Origin: Myotis daubentonii
Lineage: Eukaryota; Chordata; Mammalia; Chiroptera; Vespertilionidae
DNA: 64,000 nucleotides
Direction of reading: 5' to 3'
NCBI RefSeq assembly: GCF_963259705.1
Contig: NC_081840.1
Coordinates: 115,681,074 to 115,745,073 of the forward strand
The first letter of the stretch is position 1. Each line of letters starts with the position of its first letter. A program made the position numbers and the translations under genes. The notes beneath the pieces were generated by a model, which made no database searches, was not told the origin of the DNA, and saw nothing but the letters and a program-made list of their open reading frames with translations. This document shows positions 1 through 10,234 of the stretch, piece by piece.

Positions 1-51
1 GGAACCCCCTCTCCCCCCAAGTGCACAAATGTTTGTGCACCGGGCCTCTAG
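1..51 (+). mobile_element. HeliBat-type Helitron, 3' terminus only
   Basis: The window opens inside the last bases of a non-autonomous Helitron. A 9-bp perfect stem (21-29 with 32-40, GTGCACAAA / TTTGTGCAC) with a 2-base loop is followed by the terminal CTAG at 48-51. The next base is T (52), as expected for Helitron insertion between A and T. The same terminal pattern recurs at 43440-43445. The 5' part lies outside the window. HeliBat elements are characteristic of vespertilionid bats. Confidence 0.85.
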
Positions 52-1239
52 TTCAATAATAATAAAAAAAGAATATCCAAGCTCTCTTTGCTCCAGTGTA
101 AAAACTTGTCAGTATTTTGAATTCCACCCTTGAATAAGATAATTTTTCTTTTTCAAAGACCACTTTCAAAATGCAGTTTATTTTGGCTGTTATATAATAT
201 CTTCCTTGAGATTAATAAAAGGTCACCAAAATGATCTGAAAGGGGTGAAAAACATTGTTAAGGAGAAAAGTGGTTCTTGTTTCAGTTTGAATGTTAGAAC
301 CATTAACTTTATTTTCAATGTTTTCTCTCCCCTTTGATTCTCCTTGAGACAGGATTTTTTTTTTTTCAGCTAGTAATGCGACACCATTTCAATATTATGA
401 ATCCTGCTTTTCTCCTTTTCTTTGTTGTGATGTTTATGCTTGATTTGTTTTTTTCTGAACTATTTCTCAATGTTGGAAATATAAATTCTACAAACATTAC
501 TGAAAATATAGCAATGATAGCGCTACTACTTTTACATCCACTAGAATCTGACAAGGCTGCTTTTATTCTGTGAATTATGAAGATTATGTAATATTCCTGG
601 AAATGATAAGTTTCATAAATCAGGAAAATGAGCCTCGTGCAATCTGAAGCATGGAGCTTTGTGCCTTTGTTGGTCTCCAGTGTCTCTTAGTGGCCCACCT
701 CAATAAAATCCAGGTGTTTTATCTGTATTGCTATTTTCACATAACACGGTTTGTAAATACCAGGAAAAAGAGCATTTTTATTTGGGAGGGTGGGGGGATG
801 TTGTCTTTCTATGATAGCTTGTAGAAGGATAGGTGAGCCAAACTCCAAAACACTTATTTTTTAAAATAAGAGAATGAGATGAGAAGTTAATATTTCTCTC
901 CTTTAAGGAAAGTAATATTTCCTTTCCAAAAGTTGCCCCATGAGTAGTTTTTCATATTATAACCTCTATCCAGGCCCTCAGAATAGTTTCTGTATTTTCT
1001 TAGTTTAAGGAAATGTTTTTAGTAGATTCTTTGATTAAAGTGGGAAATGTTCTAGGCAGCCTTCAAAATGCTGTGAAAATTCTCCACTCAGCATCAGCTC
1101 ATGTGTTTCCTTTTCATGAGACCCAAAACTTAACTGTTCTAAACAGCACACTCAGCTCAAGTGGCAGGTCTTCTGAACCTCCCACATCATGTCTGGTTGA
1201 GCCTATCCTGAAATAACCCTTCCCTTTCCTTAACTCTTA
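52..1239. other. Non-coding AT-rich DNA, no feature seen
   Basis: Only short chance reading frames occur and none resembles a known protein. No clear repeat was recognised. Confidence 0.6.
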
Positions 1240-1425
1240 TCTGCCTTGAAAAGGGCTCTTCACTGGTTCTTACCCTCTCTTGTTCTTTCATGTTTGTGTG
1301 TTTTGATTTTATAACTGCTGTGTGAACTCTGTGGGAGTAAGAACCATGTTTTATAAGTCCCCTGGAACTCTGTGATCCTGGGAACAGAGTAGATACTCAG
1401 GAAATTATCTTTATTAATTGTGAGT
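1240..1425 (+). repeat. Probable L2 LINE 3'-end fragment
   Basis: A degraded 'gggagtaagaaccatg...ccctgg...acagagtagatactcagga' style text resembles the L2 3' end (gaatgtaagctccatgag...gtgcctggcacatagtaggc). Divergence is high, so the assignment is tentative. Confidence 0.4.
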
Positions 1426-1497
1426 AACATTCCCAGAACCAGTTGATCCTGAAGCCCAGTGTGAGCAGAGTTAATAAGTTCCTTATACCACTGGCTT

Positions 1498-1866
1498 TTA
1501 TCTTCGCTTAGCTGCTACAACAAAAATACTACAGACTGATGACAAAGATACTATAGACTGGGTGGCTTATAACAACCACAGTTTATTGCTCATAGTTCTG
1601 GAGACTGGGAAGTCCAAGATGAGTGTGTTAGCAGAGTAGCAGAGTTCATGCCTGGTGACAACCTGCTTCCTGGTTCAAATTCATCTTTTCACTGTGTCCT
1701 CACATGGTAGAAGGAGGGAGGGAGCTTGCTGGGGTCTCTTTTATAAGGGCACTAATTCCATCACTTCCTAATCTCTTCCTAAGGGCCCCACCTTCAAATA
1801 CCATCACATTGGAGATTAGATTTCAACATATAAATTTTAGGGGGGACACAAACATTCAGTCTATGG
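1498..1866 (+). repeat. MaLR-like (ERVL-MaLR type) LTR relic
   Basis: The order of recognisable blocks is that of an old mammalian LTR-type repeat: 'gctacaacaaaaatac...', 'actgggtggcttataacaac', 'gttctggagactgggaag', 'ctgtgtcctcacatgg', 'tctcttttataagggcac', then 'ggggggacacaaacattcag'. The exact subfamily was not resolved. A second copy of the same general type is at 7196-7628. Confidence 0.6.
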
Positions 1867-3356
1867 AAGCTTTCTTTCTGGAGAGGCCCAATGCTTGTAT
1901 GCAGAAGGAGCTTAAAATAAATTAATTGAATAAGTGAATAAGATAATGAATGGGATGTGATTGGTCTTTTTTGTTTGTTCGTTTATGGAATTAAGTGAGA
2001 TAATTTCTTAAAGAAAATCATAGAAATGGCATCCAACTTGCCTGAAATGGAATGAGCTTTGTAGATGGGCATGTCAAGTGTGGTGGCAGCCAGTTGTATA
2101 GGGCACTAGAAACTAGGTAAAAAAGTGAGATGGTGACACATTTCACATTTAAGCTTAATGGGACAAGATGGCTTTCCTGGAGCCATGATGAATGGGAATA
2201 GGAAGATCTGATCACCTGAAGCCTGAGGTTTATTGTTGTGTTTTTTTTTAACTAGTCTGACCCATTGGTTAAAACAAACTTTTGTGAGTATTACTGGAGA
2301 AAGCGACTGGGGATAAAAACTAAACAAACAGACAGCTGCTGAAGAGCAGCAGTTTCAGCTAAAGGCAGTGCTGCTCTGATGGGCTGCAGGCCAGGAGAGC
2401 CACTCTCTGAAATATGGAATCAGGGAGGGCTTCATCTCAAGCTGTTTCCACCGGGAGCGAGCTGCCCACTGGAGCACATCCTTTAGTGGGGTTGTTATTG
2501 AAATCTATCCTTATCGGAGGCTTTTTTCTTTCCTCCAAAAGTGAGTTGGTGAGTGCAGTGTCAGTGATTACCCTTTCAACGTTGTTCTTTGAGGCAGATG
2601 ACCATGTAAAGGTTTCTCAATATCCCTTTAATTGTAGGTGTTTTGGTTATTATCTCATCACCATTGACTTCAGTAGGAATGGGATATTTTGGTAAACTTT
2701 TGTGTGTTTTGCTTGTGAAAAATACATTTAAGGAAATATGGCTGGGGTCCTATGGCCTAGAGATCAAGGTATGGGAACTCTGGGTTTGAGCTGGCCTAAA
2801 AGAGATTTTTTATGGGTTGTTAGCAGAACTTGAATTGGTTGGAAACAAACTGGTATTTTTCTTTTTTGAAATAAAGCAGCTGGAAATACTCAGGTGCTTT
2901 CCTGACTTGAAAAAGGATCTGATGCCCTACAGAATTCCCAAGAGCTACCAGTTATCTGATCTAACGTTAAAATTATACGGAGAGATTTTGAAGAAATATA
3001 AGGGAACTACACAAATATATCTTAAAATAAAAATTAAGTCCCTAATCTTGTGAAAGGATACACTTTGACTTTGTACATGTGTATATTAATCTTTTAATCA
3101 ATTAATGTCTGTGCATTAATCTTTTTTTCTTACTTAGAGAAAAAAACTTTCTTCCTTTTCAAGTATAGTTCCTCTATTTTTGTCAATGATCTCACTTATT
3201 TGGACTACTTTCAGGCTGGTAAAATAAGTTTATCTCCCTTTTTGCATTTACACATCTAATCCCTCTCTCTCCAATATTTCCTTTGTCATTTATCAATAAA
3301 GATTTTCTCATCATCCTAGATTCCCTCCCCCCCTTTTTTGTTAATCCTCACCCTAG
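1867..3356. other. Non-coding DNA, nothing recognised
   Basis: Only short frames (under 95 codons) without recognisable domains. Composition is like the flanks. Confidence 0.55.
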
Positions 3357-3393
3357 GATATTTTTTCCATTGATTTTTAGAGGAGGGAGGGAA

Positions 3394-3428
<35 letters not shown>

Positions 3429-3573
3429 TGTGAGAGAGACACATCAATTGGTTGCCTCCTCCACGCATCCTGACAGATGCCAGGGATGGAACCTGCAACA
3501 CAGGTACATGACTTGAACCCACAACCCTTTGATACCCAATGCTCTAACTACTGAGACACACTTCCCAAGGCCT
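3357..3573 (-). mobile_element. Old tRNA-derived bat SINE (Ves-related), degraded
   Basis: On the minus strand the order is tRNA-like head, 'tgcaggttccatccctggc' region, 'ggcaaccaattgatgtgtctctc' region, then a CT-rich tail. This is the layout of Ves-type SINEs but much more diverged than the three young copies in this window. The 3' pyrimidine tract is seen on the plus strand as a (GA)n run at 3391-3426. Confidence 0.65.
3391..3426. repeat. (GA)n microsatellite
   Basis: Nearly pure GA dinucleotide run inside the old SINE at 3357-3573. It probably grew from the SINE's CT-rich tail. Confidence 0.9.
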
Positions 3574-3639
3574 CCTTCTTTTAACCTTGCTTTTCTTTTG
3601 GTCTACTGTTCTATTTTTATTCTTACCATCCAGTGTATT

Positions 3640-4163
3640 CAATTTGCCTTTATGAGTTAGGCACCGTGTTAGGTCCTGGGGATGTAGAGATGAATTAACA
3701 TGGGGTATCTATTTTCAAGTAGCTGATGGTCTAGTGGAAGGTACAGACAACGCAGCCCATGGGGTAGATTGGAATAAATACAAAGCTATGTTAGCTATAG
3801 GATACTGGAAGGACAGAGAGCTTGGGGACATGTGACTCCATCTCAACAACCAGGAGAGTTTTTCAAAGCAGGTGCTGTTTTAGTGAACTCATGAAAGATG
3901 AGTAGAGAAGGTAGAGCAACTTGCATAGGGCACAGGTATAGAAATATGAAAAAATAAATATTTGGTTTGACTGAAGAGTAGGGACCTTGGAAGGCATGCT
4001 CATAGATAGTGATTCCATCAATCAATACAGACAATAATGAAGGAGGTACCAGCAGATTTGGGGTGACAAAAGATATGACTTCACTTTGGGCTGTGTTGAG
4101 TTTGAGTAGAGAGGCATGATACCAGTGTCAGATGGGGCCCAGTTTGTGAATAGCCCTGTATGC
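3640..4163 (+). repeat. Ancient mammalian interspersed repeat, family not named, left part
   Basis: Text such as 'gttaggtcctggggatgtagagatgaa', 'agctgatggtctagtggaag' and 'gaatagccctgtatgccat' matches a common old mammalian repeat seen again at 21785-23180. The right part continues at 4464 after an inserted MLT1 LTR. I cannot assign the family name with confidence. Confidence 0.5.
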
Positions 4164-4170
4164 CATATAA

Positions 4171-4463
4171 TGGAGTATTAATTTCCTATTGCTTTGTAAC
4201 AAGTTACCACAGAGTCAGTGGCTTAAAACAACACATATTTATTATTTTATATTTCTGAAGGTCAGATGTCCAAAATTATCTTATAGGGCCAAAATGAAGG
4301 TTTTGGCAGAACTGTGTTCCTTTCGGAGGCACTGGGGGAGAACCCATTCCTGGCCCAGTTGAGTTTGGAGAGGCTGCCTGCATTCCTTGGCTTATGGCTG
4401 AATCACTAGTTCTGGGGATTAAGACATGGGCATCTTTGGAGAATCATTATTTAGCTTACTACA
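4171..4463 (+). repeat. MLT1-type MaLR LTR, internally deleted
   Basis: Diagnostic MLT1 blocks are legible in order: 'tatta-atttcctattgct', 'aacaagttaccacagag', 'gtggcttaaaacaacacat', 'gaggctgcctgcattccttgg', 'gggcatctttgga'. It ends with a short 'cttactaca' terminus. The middle is shorter than the usual MLT1 length of about 370-400 bp. It splits the older repeat at 3640-4960, so it is the younger of the two. Confidence 0.8.
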
Positions 4464-4960
4464 TAAGGTGTTTAGGTTCATCCTGAAGGCAAGGAAAGCT
4501 ATCAACACATATTTAGCTCAGATTATGGTGGCACTTTAGAGATTTATACTTCAGAAAGATCACTTTGTGGAAAATGTAGATATTTGAGGCAGAGTGAAAA
4601 ATTAGAAGGATATTGAAATTGTCCAAGCAAGAACTATGGGATCCTGAAACATGACATTGACATTGTTTGAAAGGAGAGAGGGCAGACTTAGCTAGAAAAT
4701 GGATGTGGGGACTGATTGAGGCATTTAGGATGAGTATTCCTTGATGATTATTAAGCTTCAGACTTAGACAGTATAGGTAGATGACAATTCCATTAGCTAA
4801 GGTAGGCAATAAGGAGTGAGGTACCAGCAGGTTTAGGGTGACAGAAGATTTGATTTCAGTCTTGGTTGTGTTGAGTTTGAGCTAAGAGGCATGGTAACCA
4901 GCTAAAGAAAGCTGGAGCCAGGAAAGAGTACTATATTTGGAATCATCAGATTGTATAGAA
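4464..4960 (+). repeat. Ancient mammalian interspersed repeat, right part
   Basis: It resumes after the MLT1 LTR with 'ggttcatcctgaaggcaa', 'cagaaagatcactttgtgg' and 'gttgagtttgag', the downstream blocks of the same old repeat as 3640-4163. A block near 4838-4900 duplicates one at 4046-4127. Confidence 0.5.
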
Positions 4961-5800
4961 AATATGCTTGGAGGATAGTGTATAAAATGAGAAGACTTGA
5001 GGCTACCTCTGTGATGAATTTCAAAGCCTATATTCATGACTGGTCTTACAGAGCCCTTGATACACGTTTAAAGTGTTACTGGACATATACCCATGCATGT
5101 CCTGTATATATTTTAAAACATATACAACTGTAAATAAGAGTGAAGGCTCCTGAGGATGGGAATAAACCTTTATCTTTGAAGTTTCTCTTGTGAGCTCCCA
5201 TTGACTGAATATATACCTATATCCATTGAGCTATAAATCTAATTTGAAGTTAAATTATACTTATTTATGTTAAAATATAAATCATGATTCATTAAAGTCA
5301 ATTATTTGCCTTTAGTTTGTTGACAGTGTCACTAATGTAACTTACAAGGAGAAATGTTTGGTGTTTCTCCCATTTGAGAGTTGTCTTCCAAAGTTACAAT
5401 AACTAGGTCAGATATATATACTTCCCAGGGAAGTATTTGAAATATGTGTATTGTTGCTGCTGAAAATGTGAAGAAAAGGTTTCTTGTCTTTACTTTAAAT
5501 TAATAGATAGTGTTTTTATCATAAAGTTTTATGCCCATTCCATACAAATTTATGATCCTGTTAGTGTCCATAAGAAGCTATGAGACAACCTGGAAGTTCC
5601 CCAAGGGTTACCTACTCCCCTGGGCTTCTTTTCCCAGTTATAACATCACCTCCTCTGTCCTTTTATTTTTTTTTATCTTAGAGCTTCCAGGCCATCTTTG
5701 GCCTGCTTTTCTTCCTTCTGTTCAATTGGCCACTAGAATTTGTCATTTCCCTTCTGAAATGATTCATCATTTTCTACCTCTTATTTCTCATGAACTTATT
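4961..5800. other. Non-coding AT-rich DNA
   Basis: No gene or clear repeat. The last 150 bases might be degraded L2, but this is not secure. Confidence 0.5.
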
Positions 5801-6047
5801 AAAAGATAACCTTTTAAAAAAATATATTTTATTTATTTTTTTACAGAGAGGAAGGGAAAGGGATAGAGAGTTAGAAATATCAATGAGAGAGAAACATTGA
5901 TCAGCTGCCTCCTGCACACCCCCTACTGGGGATGTGCCCACAACCAAGGTACATGCCCTTGACTGGAATCGAACCTGGGCCTTTCAATCTGCAGGCTGAC
6001 GCTCTATCCATTGAGCCAAACCAGTTAGGGAAAAGATAACCTTTTAA
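5801..6047 (-). mobile_element. Ves SINE with perfect target-site duplication
   Basis: A minus-strand Ves SINE of about 213 bp (5818-6030). The tRNA-derived head is at the right end and the poly-A/T-rich tail at the left. It is bounded by a perfect 17-bp direct repeat AAAAGATAACCTTTTAA at 5801-5817 and 6031-6047. A and B box regions are recognisable but somewhat mutated. Such elements are RNA polymerase III transcribed and mobilised by LINE-1 enzymes. Confidence 0.93.
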
Positions 6048-6049
6048 TA

Positions 6050-6530
6050 AATCTCCCTGTGCCCAGCCTATCTCCAGTTCTAGTTTATTTTGAACATTGC
6101 CACTAAGCAAGCTTTCTGATGCACACAACCAATTATGTCCTTCGTAAGCCCTTCAGCATCTATCTGTGGCCTATGAAACAAAGCCCCAAACTTCTGCCAT
6201 CCAAAGCGCAGTCTGCCCTCTTCCAGGCACTTTGCACTGGAACCTCCCACTCCCTGATTTGTGGGTTTTCGCCTACTGTTCTGATTGGAACGGCCTTTCT
6301 TCCTCTGCCTGCCTGGCCTCCATGTTGACTTAGTGAACACTGACGTATTTTCAAAGGTCTGGCCCCAAGGGCATCTCCTGTGTGTGCCCTTTACTCTCAC
6401 CGACTGCTATTCCAGTGTTCTCTCCATGCTCACTGTCCTTTAGTTCTTCAGATGGTTGCATTCCCAGTGCTCACCACTCTTACCTCGGTGTCCTCAGTAC
6501 CTACCAGGTACTTAATAATGGGTTGAGTGG
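6050..6530 (+). repeat. L2 LINE 3' fragment
   Basis: Legible blocks are 'cccttcagcatctatctgtggc', 'caggcactttgcactgg' and 'ttcctctgcctgcctgg', typical of the conserved part of L2 upstream of its 3' end. Heavily diverged, no coding capacity. The Ves SINE sits at its left edge. Confidence 0.55.
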
Positions 6531-7195
6531 GTGGGTGGAAAATTGAGTCATGGTCTAGTTTCAGCTCTTCTGATTGACGATGGTCCTCTGAGCCTCATTG
6601 CCTAGAAATGCCTATAAAAAGTGGAGAAGTTCTAGTATGGATGTATCAGATCCTTTCATAATATCTTGAGTTCTCTACTACAAATATTCTTAATTACATC
6701 ATGAGGATTGAAGATTAAGACTGAGAATGCTAGTTGAGTTTTTGAAGGAGGCCTTATTATTTTCCTCAAGGCATACTTGGTAGAACAATCCCACAGGAAT
6801 CTTTATTTTAACTGCATACAGTTTTCCTGGATTTGCAGAGGACTTGCTCATGTCATTCAGGTGTCACACATGCTGTTAACCAGGTTAAAGAGCAGGTGAG
6901 ACTGCAAGTAACCCTTGTTAATAAAACCTGCTTCAGTTCAGAACCATGAAAATCTAACTCATCCCAGGCTTTGAAAGGCCATACTATCTAGCTTCTTTTT
7001 AAAAAAATCTTTGATTCTTATATCTCCTAAAGTCCTAAAGGCTCTGGAGTCCTGGTTGGGTTTTCAGAATGTACTCAGAAGGCTGCAGAACAATCTCGCT
7101 TTTATCTTCCCAAGATTTGAGGGAACTGTGCTTCTCTTAGATGAGAAGGCCAGGAGGTGGACGCTACCTCAGGGAAAGGTCCAGTCAGAAGTGCT
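6531..7195. other. Non-coding DNA, nothing recognised
   Basis: No gene, RNA gene or clear repeat was recognised. Confidence 0.5.
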
Positions 7196-7628
7196 GTATT
7201 ATTCTGCTGGCACAGTTGTAACGAAATACCCCAAACTGGGTGTCTGATGGAACATGACTTTATTGTCCCCCAGTTTTGCAGGCTGGAAGTCTGAGGTCAA
7301 GGTGTGAGCAGGGTGGGTTCCCCCTGAAGGCTGTGATGGAATCTGGTCTCTGCCTCTCTCTGAGCCTCTGGTGGTTTACTGGCAACCTGTGTATTCCTTG
7401 GCTTATAGATGCATCACCTCAATCTCTGCCTTCAATCTTCCCATAGCTTCTCTTCTTGTGTATCTGCCTCTGGGTCCAAATTTCCCTCTTGTATAAGGAC
7501 ACCAGTAACATTAATTTAGTACCTGCCATAATGATTTCATTGTAACATGATTACCTCTATAAAGACACTACTTCCAAATAAGGTCATATTCTGAGGTACT
7601 AAAGGTTAGGGCTTCAACACATCTCTTG
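7196..7628 (+). repeat. MaLR-like LTR relic
   Basis: It starts TGTATTATTCTGCTGG at 7196. It contains 'acgaaataccccaaactggg', 'ttttgcaggctggaagtc', 'tataaggacaccagtaac', 'taaagacactacttccaa' and 'cattctgaggtactaaagg', then 'aggg-cttcaacac'. This is the block order of MaLR-like LTRs and parallels the copy at 1498-1866. The subfamily is not resolved. Confidence 0.6.
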
Positions 7629-7640
7629 GGGATCCAATCC

Positions 7641-7670
7641 AATTCCTTGGCTGATGGCGGCCAAGGAATT
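7641..7670. other. Perfect 11-bp hairpin
   Basis: AATTCCTTGGC (7641-7651) and GCCAAGGAATT (7660-7670) are exact reverse complements around an 8-base loop. It lies at the edge of the MaLR-like LTR. No function is evident. Confidence 0.8.
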
Positions 7671-8333
7671 CCAGAATATAGTCAACCAATTAATTAATTA
7701 ATAGTTGATACTACAAATATTTATTGAGCACCTCTTTCTGGGCCAGACATTGTGCTATGCAAAGATAGAACCAGCCACTACTGTGGATAAAGAGATGCTG
7801 AAAGGAGTGTGTTGGCTTTAAAAATTAATCTATGGGAATTTTGCCTCAGGCTATGCTGGTCTTCTCTAATACAATTTTTATCAGCAGTGGATAAAGTTCA
7901 AGAGAAGATTTTTCCAGAGAAAGAGGTGATGGGTGGTGATCTGCAGAACCTTGTTGCTTTGCTTCCTTTCTTTTGTCTGACTTTCTGTTCTGCCACAGCT
8001 CATGAGACCCTGAACCAGAAGTGGAAGAGGCAAGGGGATGTGAGAACCACCCCCAAAATCAACAGGTCTGGGAAAAACATTAGTGGTGATTAGGTTGCAA
8101 CTTTGGCTAAAATTAAGTTTTGGACTTCTCTGTTATTAGAATTTTCAGTGTATAAACACATACTAAGCACTAATTAAATGTTAACTGATTTACAATTAAG
8201 TAAAATGTTATTTTCATATAGGCAGATAATTATTATTTCAAATATACCTGAGTTTTTCAGTCCCACAGATTATGGAACTTGAAGATCTACAATAATTAGA
8301 TAAGTCAAGAAACACACAAATGAGGGGAAAAGT
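7671..8333. other. Non-coding DNA with a short old-repeat scrap
   Basis: Around 7705-7760 'aatatttattgagcacc...cattgtgctatgc' is a fragment of an old interspersed repeat. The rest is featureless. Confidence 0.45.
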
Positions 8334-8583
8334 CACATCCCTTGTTTTGTTTTTTAAATATATATTTTATTGATTTTTTACAGAGAAGAAGGGAGAGGGA
8401 TAGAGAGCTAGAAACATCAATGAGAGAGAAACATCGATCAGCTGCCTCTTGCACACTCCCCACTGGGGATGTGCTCGCAACCAAGGTACATGCCCTTGAC
8501 CGGAATCGAACCCAGGACCCTTCAGTCCGCAGGCTGACACTCTATCCACTGAGCCAAACCGGTCAGGCCACATCCCTTGTTTT
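8334..8583 (-). mobile_element. Ves SINE with perfect target-site duplication
   Basis: A minus-strand Ves SINE (8349-8568) flanked by identical 15-bp repeats CACATCCCTTGTTTT (8334-8348, 8569-8583). The tRNA-like head reads from the right: GGTTTGGCTCAGTGGATAG, then a B box GGTTCGATTCC. It closely matches the copy at 59598-59825, which suggests a recent insertion. Confidence 0.95.
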
Positions 8584-9928
8584 AACATTCACAGAACAAG
8601 TGGGGTAAAGATAGGGCTACACTGGATAACAATTAACTGTGCTAAGGCTCTCAAGCAAGATTCTTCAAGAAGACTGACTTTCTGAATTTCAGCATGAAAA
8701 TGCAATAGTATTAAACTGTGGCTCTTTCCTGCTAGTACTTTCATGAGTTACCTGCTTGAAGGTTCTAACTATAGTCAACTGTCCCCATTTTCTCATTTAA
8801 AATCTCTCAATTAAGAGAGCTACCGAGGCACACTCTGGTTGCACACTTGGAAACAGACTGGATGTCAGAAACTGGATGATAAATTTGGCTTCTTTTGCGC
8901 TGGTGAGTTGATGAATGTTGATAAATCAGTTCCTGTTGATAAATCCATACAAATGAGAATTTTCTTGAAGGTAGAGCAGTGATGAAAGACAGTCGTTCTT
9001 TTTTGCCTGGTGGTCCCAGATTGGACTGTTTGACTACATCTGTGGCTCTGCTTGGTGTTTAATACCCCTTTCTGTGCTGCTAATGGTCAATTTCTTTTGT
9101 GGGGTGCTGGTTTCTAAAAAAATGTTCCAGATGGAGGCTTGGGGGTTAAACAACTGTAACTCAGAGCTAGAACAATTTTGGTTCACTTGATGCTTACCCT
9201 TATATGATGCTTTAAAAAAATAGACCTTCATGCACCCATTTTTAATGAGTAGGTGGGCATAACAATTTAAAGAAAAATTTGTATCCACTGTGCTATGTAT
9301 AAAATAATTATTACTCTGTCTAGCAGTTAGCTTCATTAATAATGTTTATTAACAGAATTTATATATTATTTGTTCTTACTTCCACCAGGAACCTGTAGTT
9401 TTCAAATATGAATATTTGAATTCAATTATAGAGGTTGCTTTATTTCTCTTCCTCCAGAGAGCTGATTCTCCTATTTCTGTGGTATTTTACAATGCTAAGC
9501 TGTCTCTTATGCTTTCTTATTACCAACCCATAGTTCATTAATAATTCATGCTCCAGCTGTGTGAATTGGTAGCTTTAATTAGTTATTAGTGTTTTCCAGA
9601 AAAGATAGTTTCTTTTATGAGTGTTATTTCATGGAACAAACTACTTAAGGAATGCATACATTTAAAAATGAAATAATTTTATTTGAACTGTGTTTTAGGT
9701 TCTAAATTTAGTCTTCATTGTTTTTCCATTTTATTTTAGGTTTGAGAGCTTATTTATAAAATATTATTTTTGTGTATTAGCATATTTTTATGCTTTAAAT
9801 GCTTATAGTATTTTGGAAATGCTTTTGCATTGCCTTTTCCCAATCTCCCATTTCCATTGTCACATTAAATCTCAAGTGGTTAGTTTTATATTCTCTTATG
9901 GACTGCAAACTTGTGAGCCATATAAAGA
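8584..9928. other. Non-coding AT-rich DNA
   Basis: No gene or clear repeat. The longest frame, about 100 codons on the minus strand near 9034-9336, has no recognisable domain. Confidence 0.55.
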
Positions 9929-9943
9929 TCTGCTTAGGTTTTT

Positions 9944-10234
9944 TTTTTTGACATTTTTTTTTTAATTTTTTTATTGCTTAAAGTATTACAAAGGGTATTA
10001 CGTATGTGTCCATTTTATCCCCCCGCCCTAGACAGTCCCCTAGCCTCCCCTATTCCCCAGTGTCTTATGTCCATTGGTTATGCTTATATGCATGCATACA
10101 AGTCCTTTAGTTGATCTCTTACCCCCCTAACTCCTGCCCCCCAACCCTCCCCGGCCTTCCCGCTGCAGTTTGACAATCTGTTTGAGGCTGCTCTGCCTGT
10201 GTATCTATTATTGTTCAAAAGTTTATAATGGTCT
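9944..10234 (-). other. L1 3'UTR and tail
   Basis: Follows the ORF2 stop on the minus strand. It is C-rich on the plus strand (around 10018-10160) and ends in T-runs (9941-9963), the reverse complement of the poly-A tail. Confidence 0.8.
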
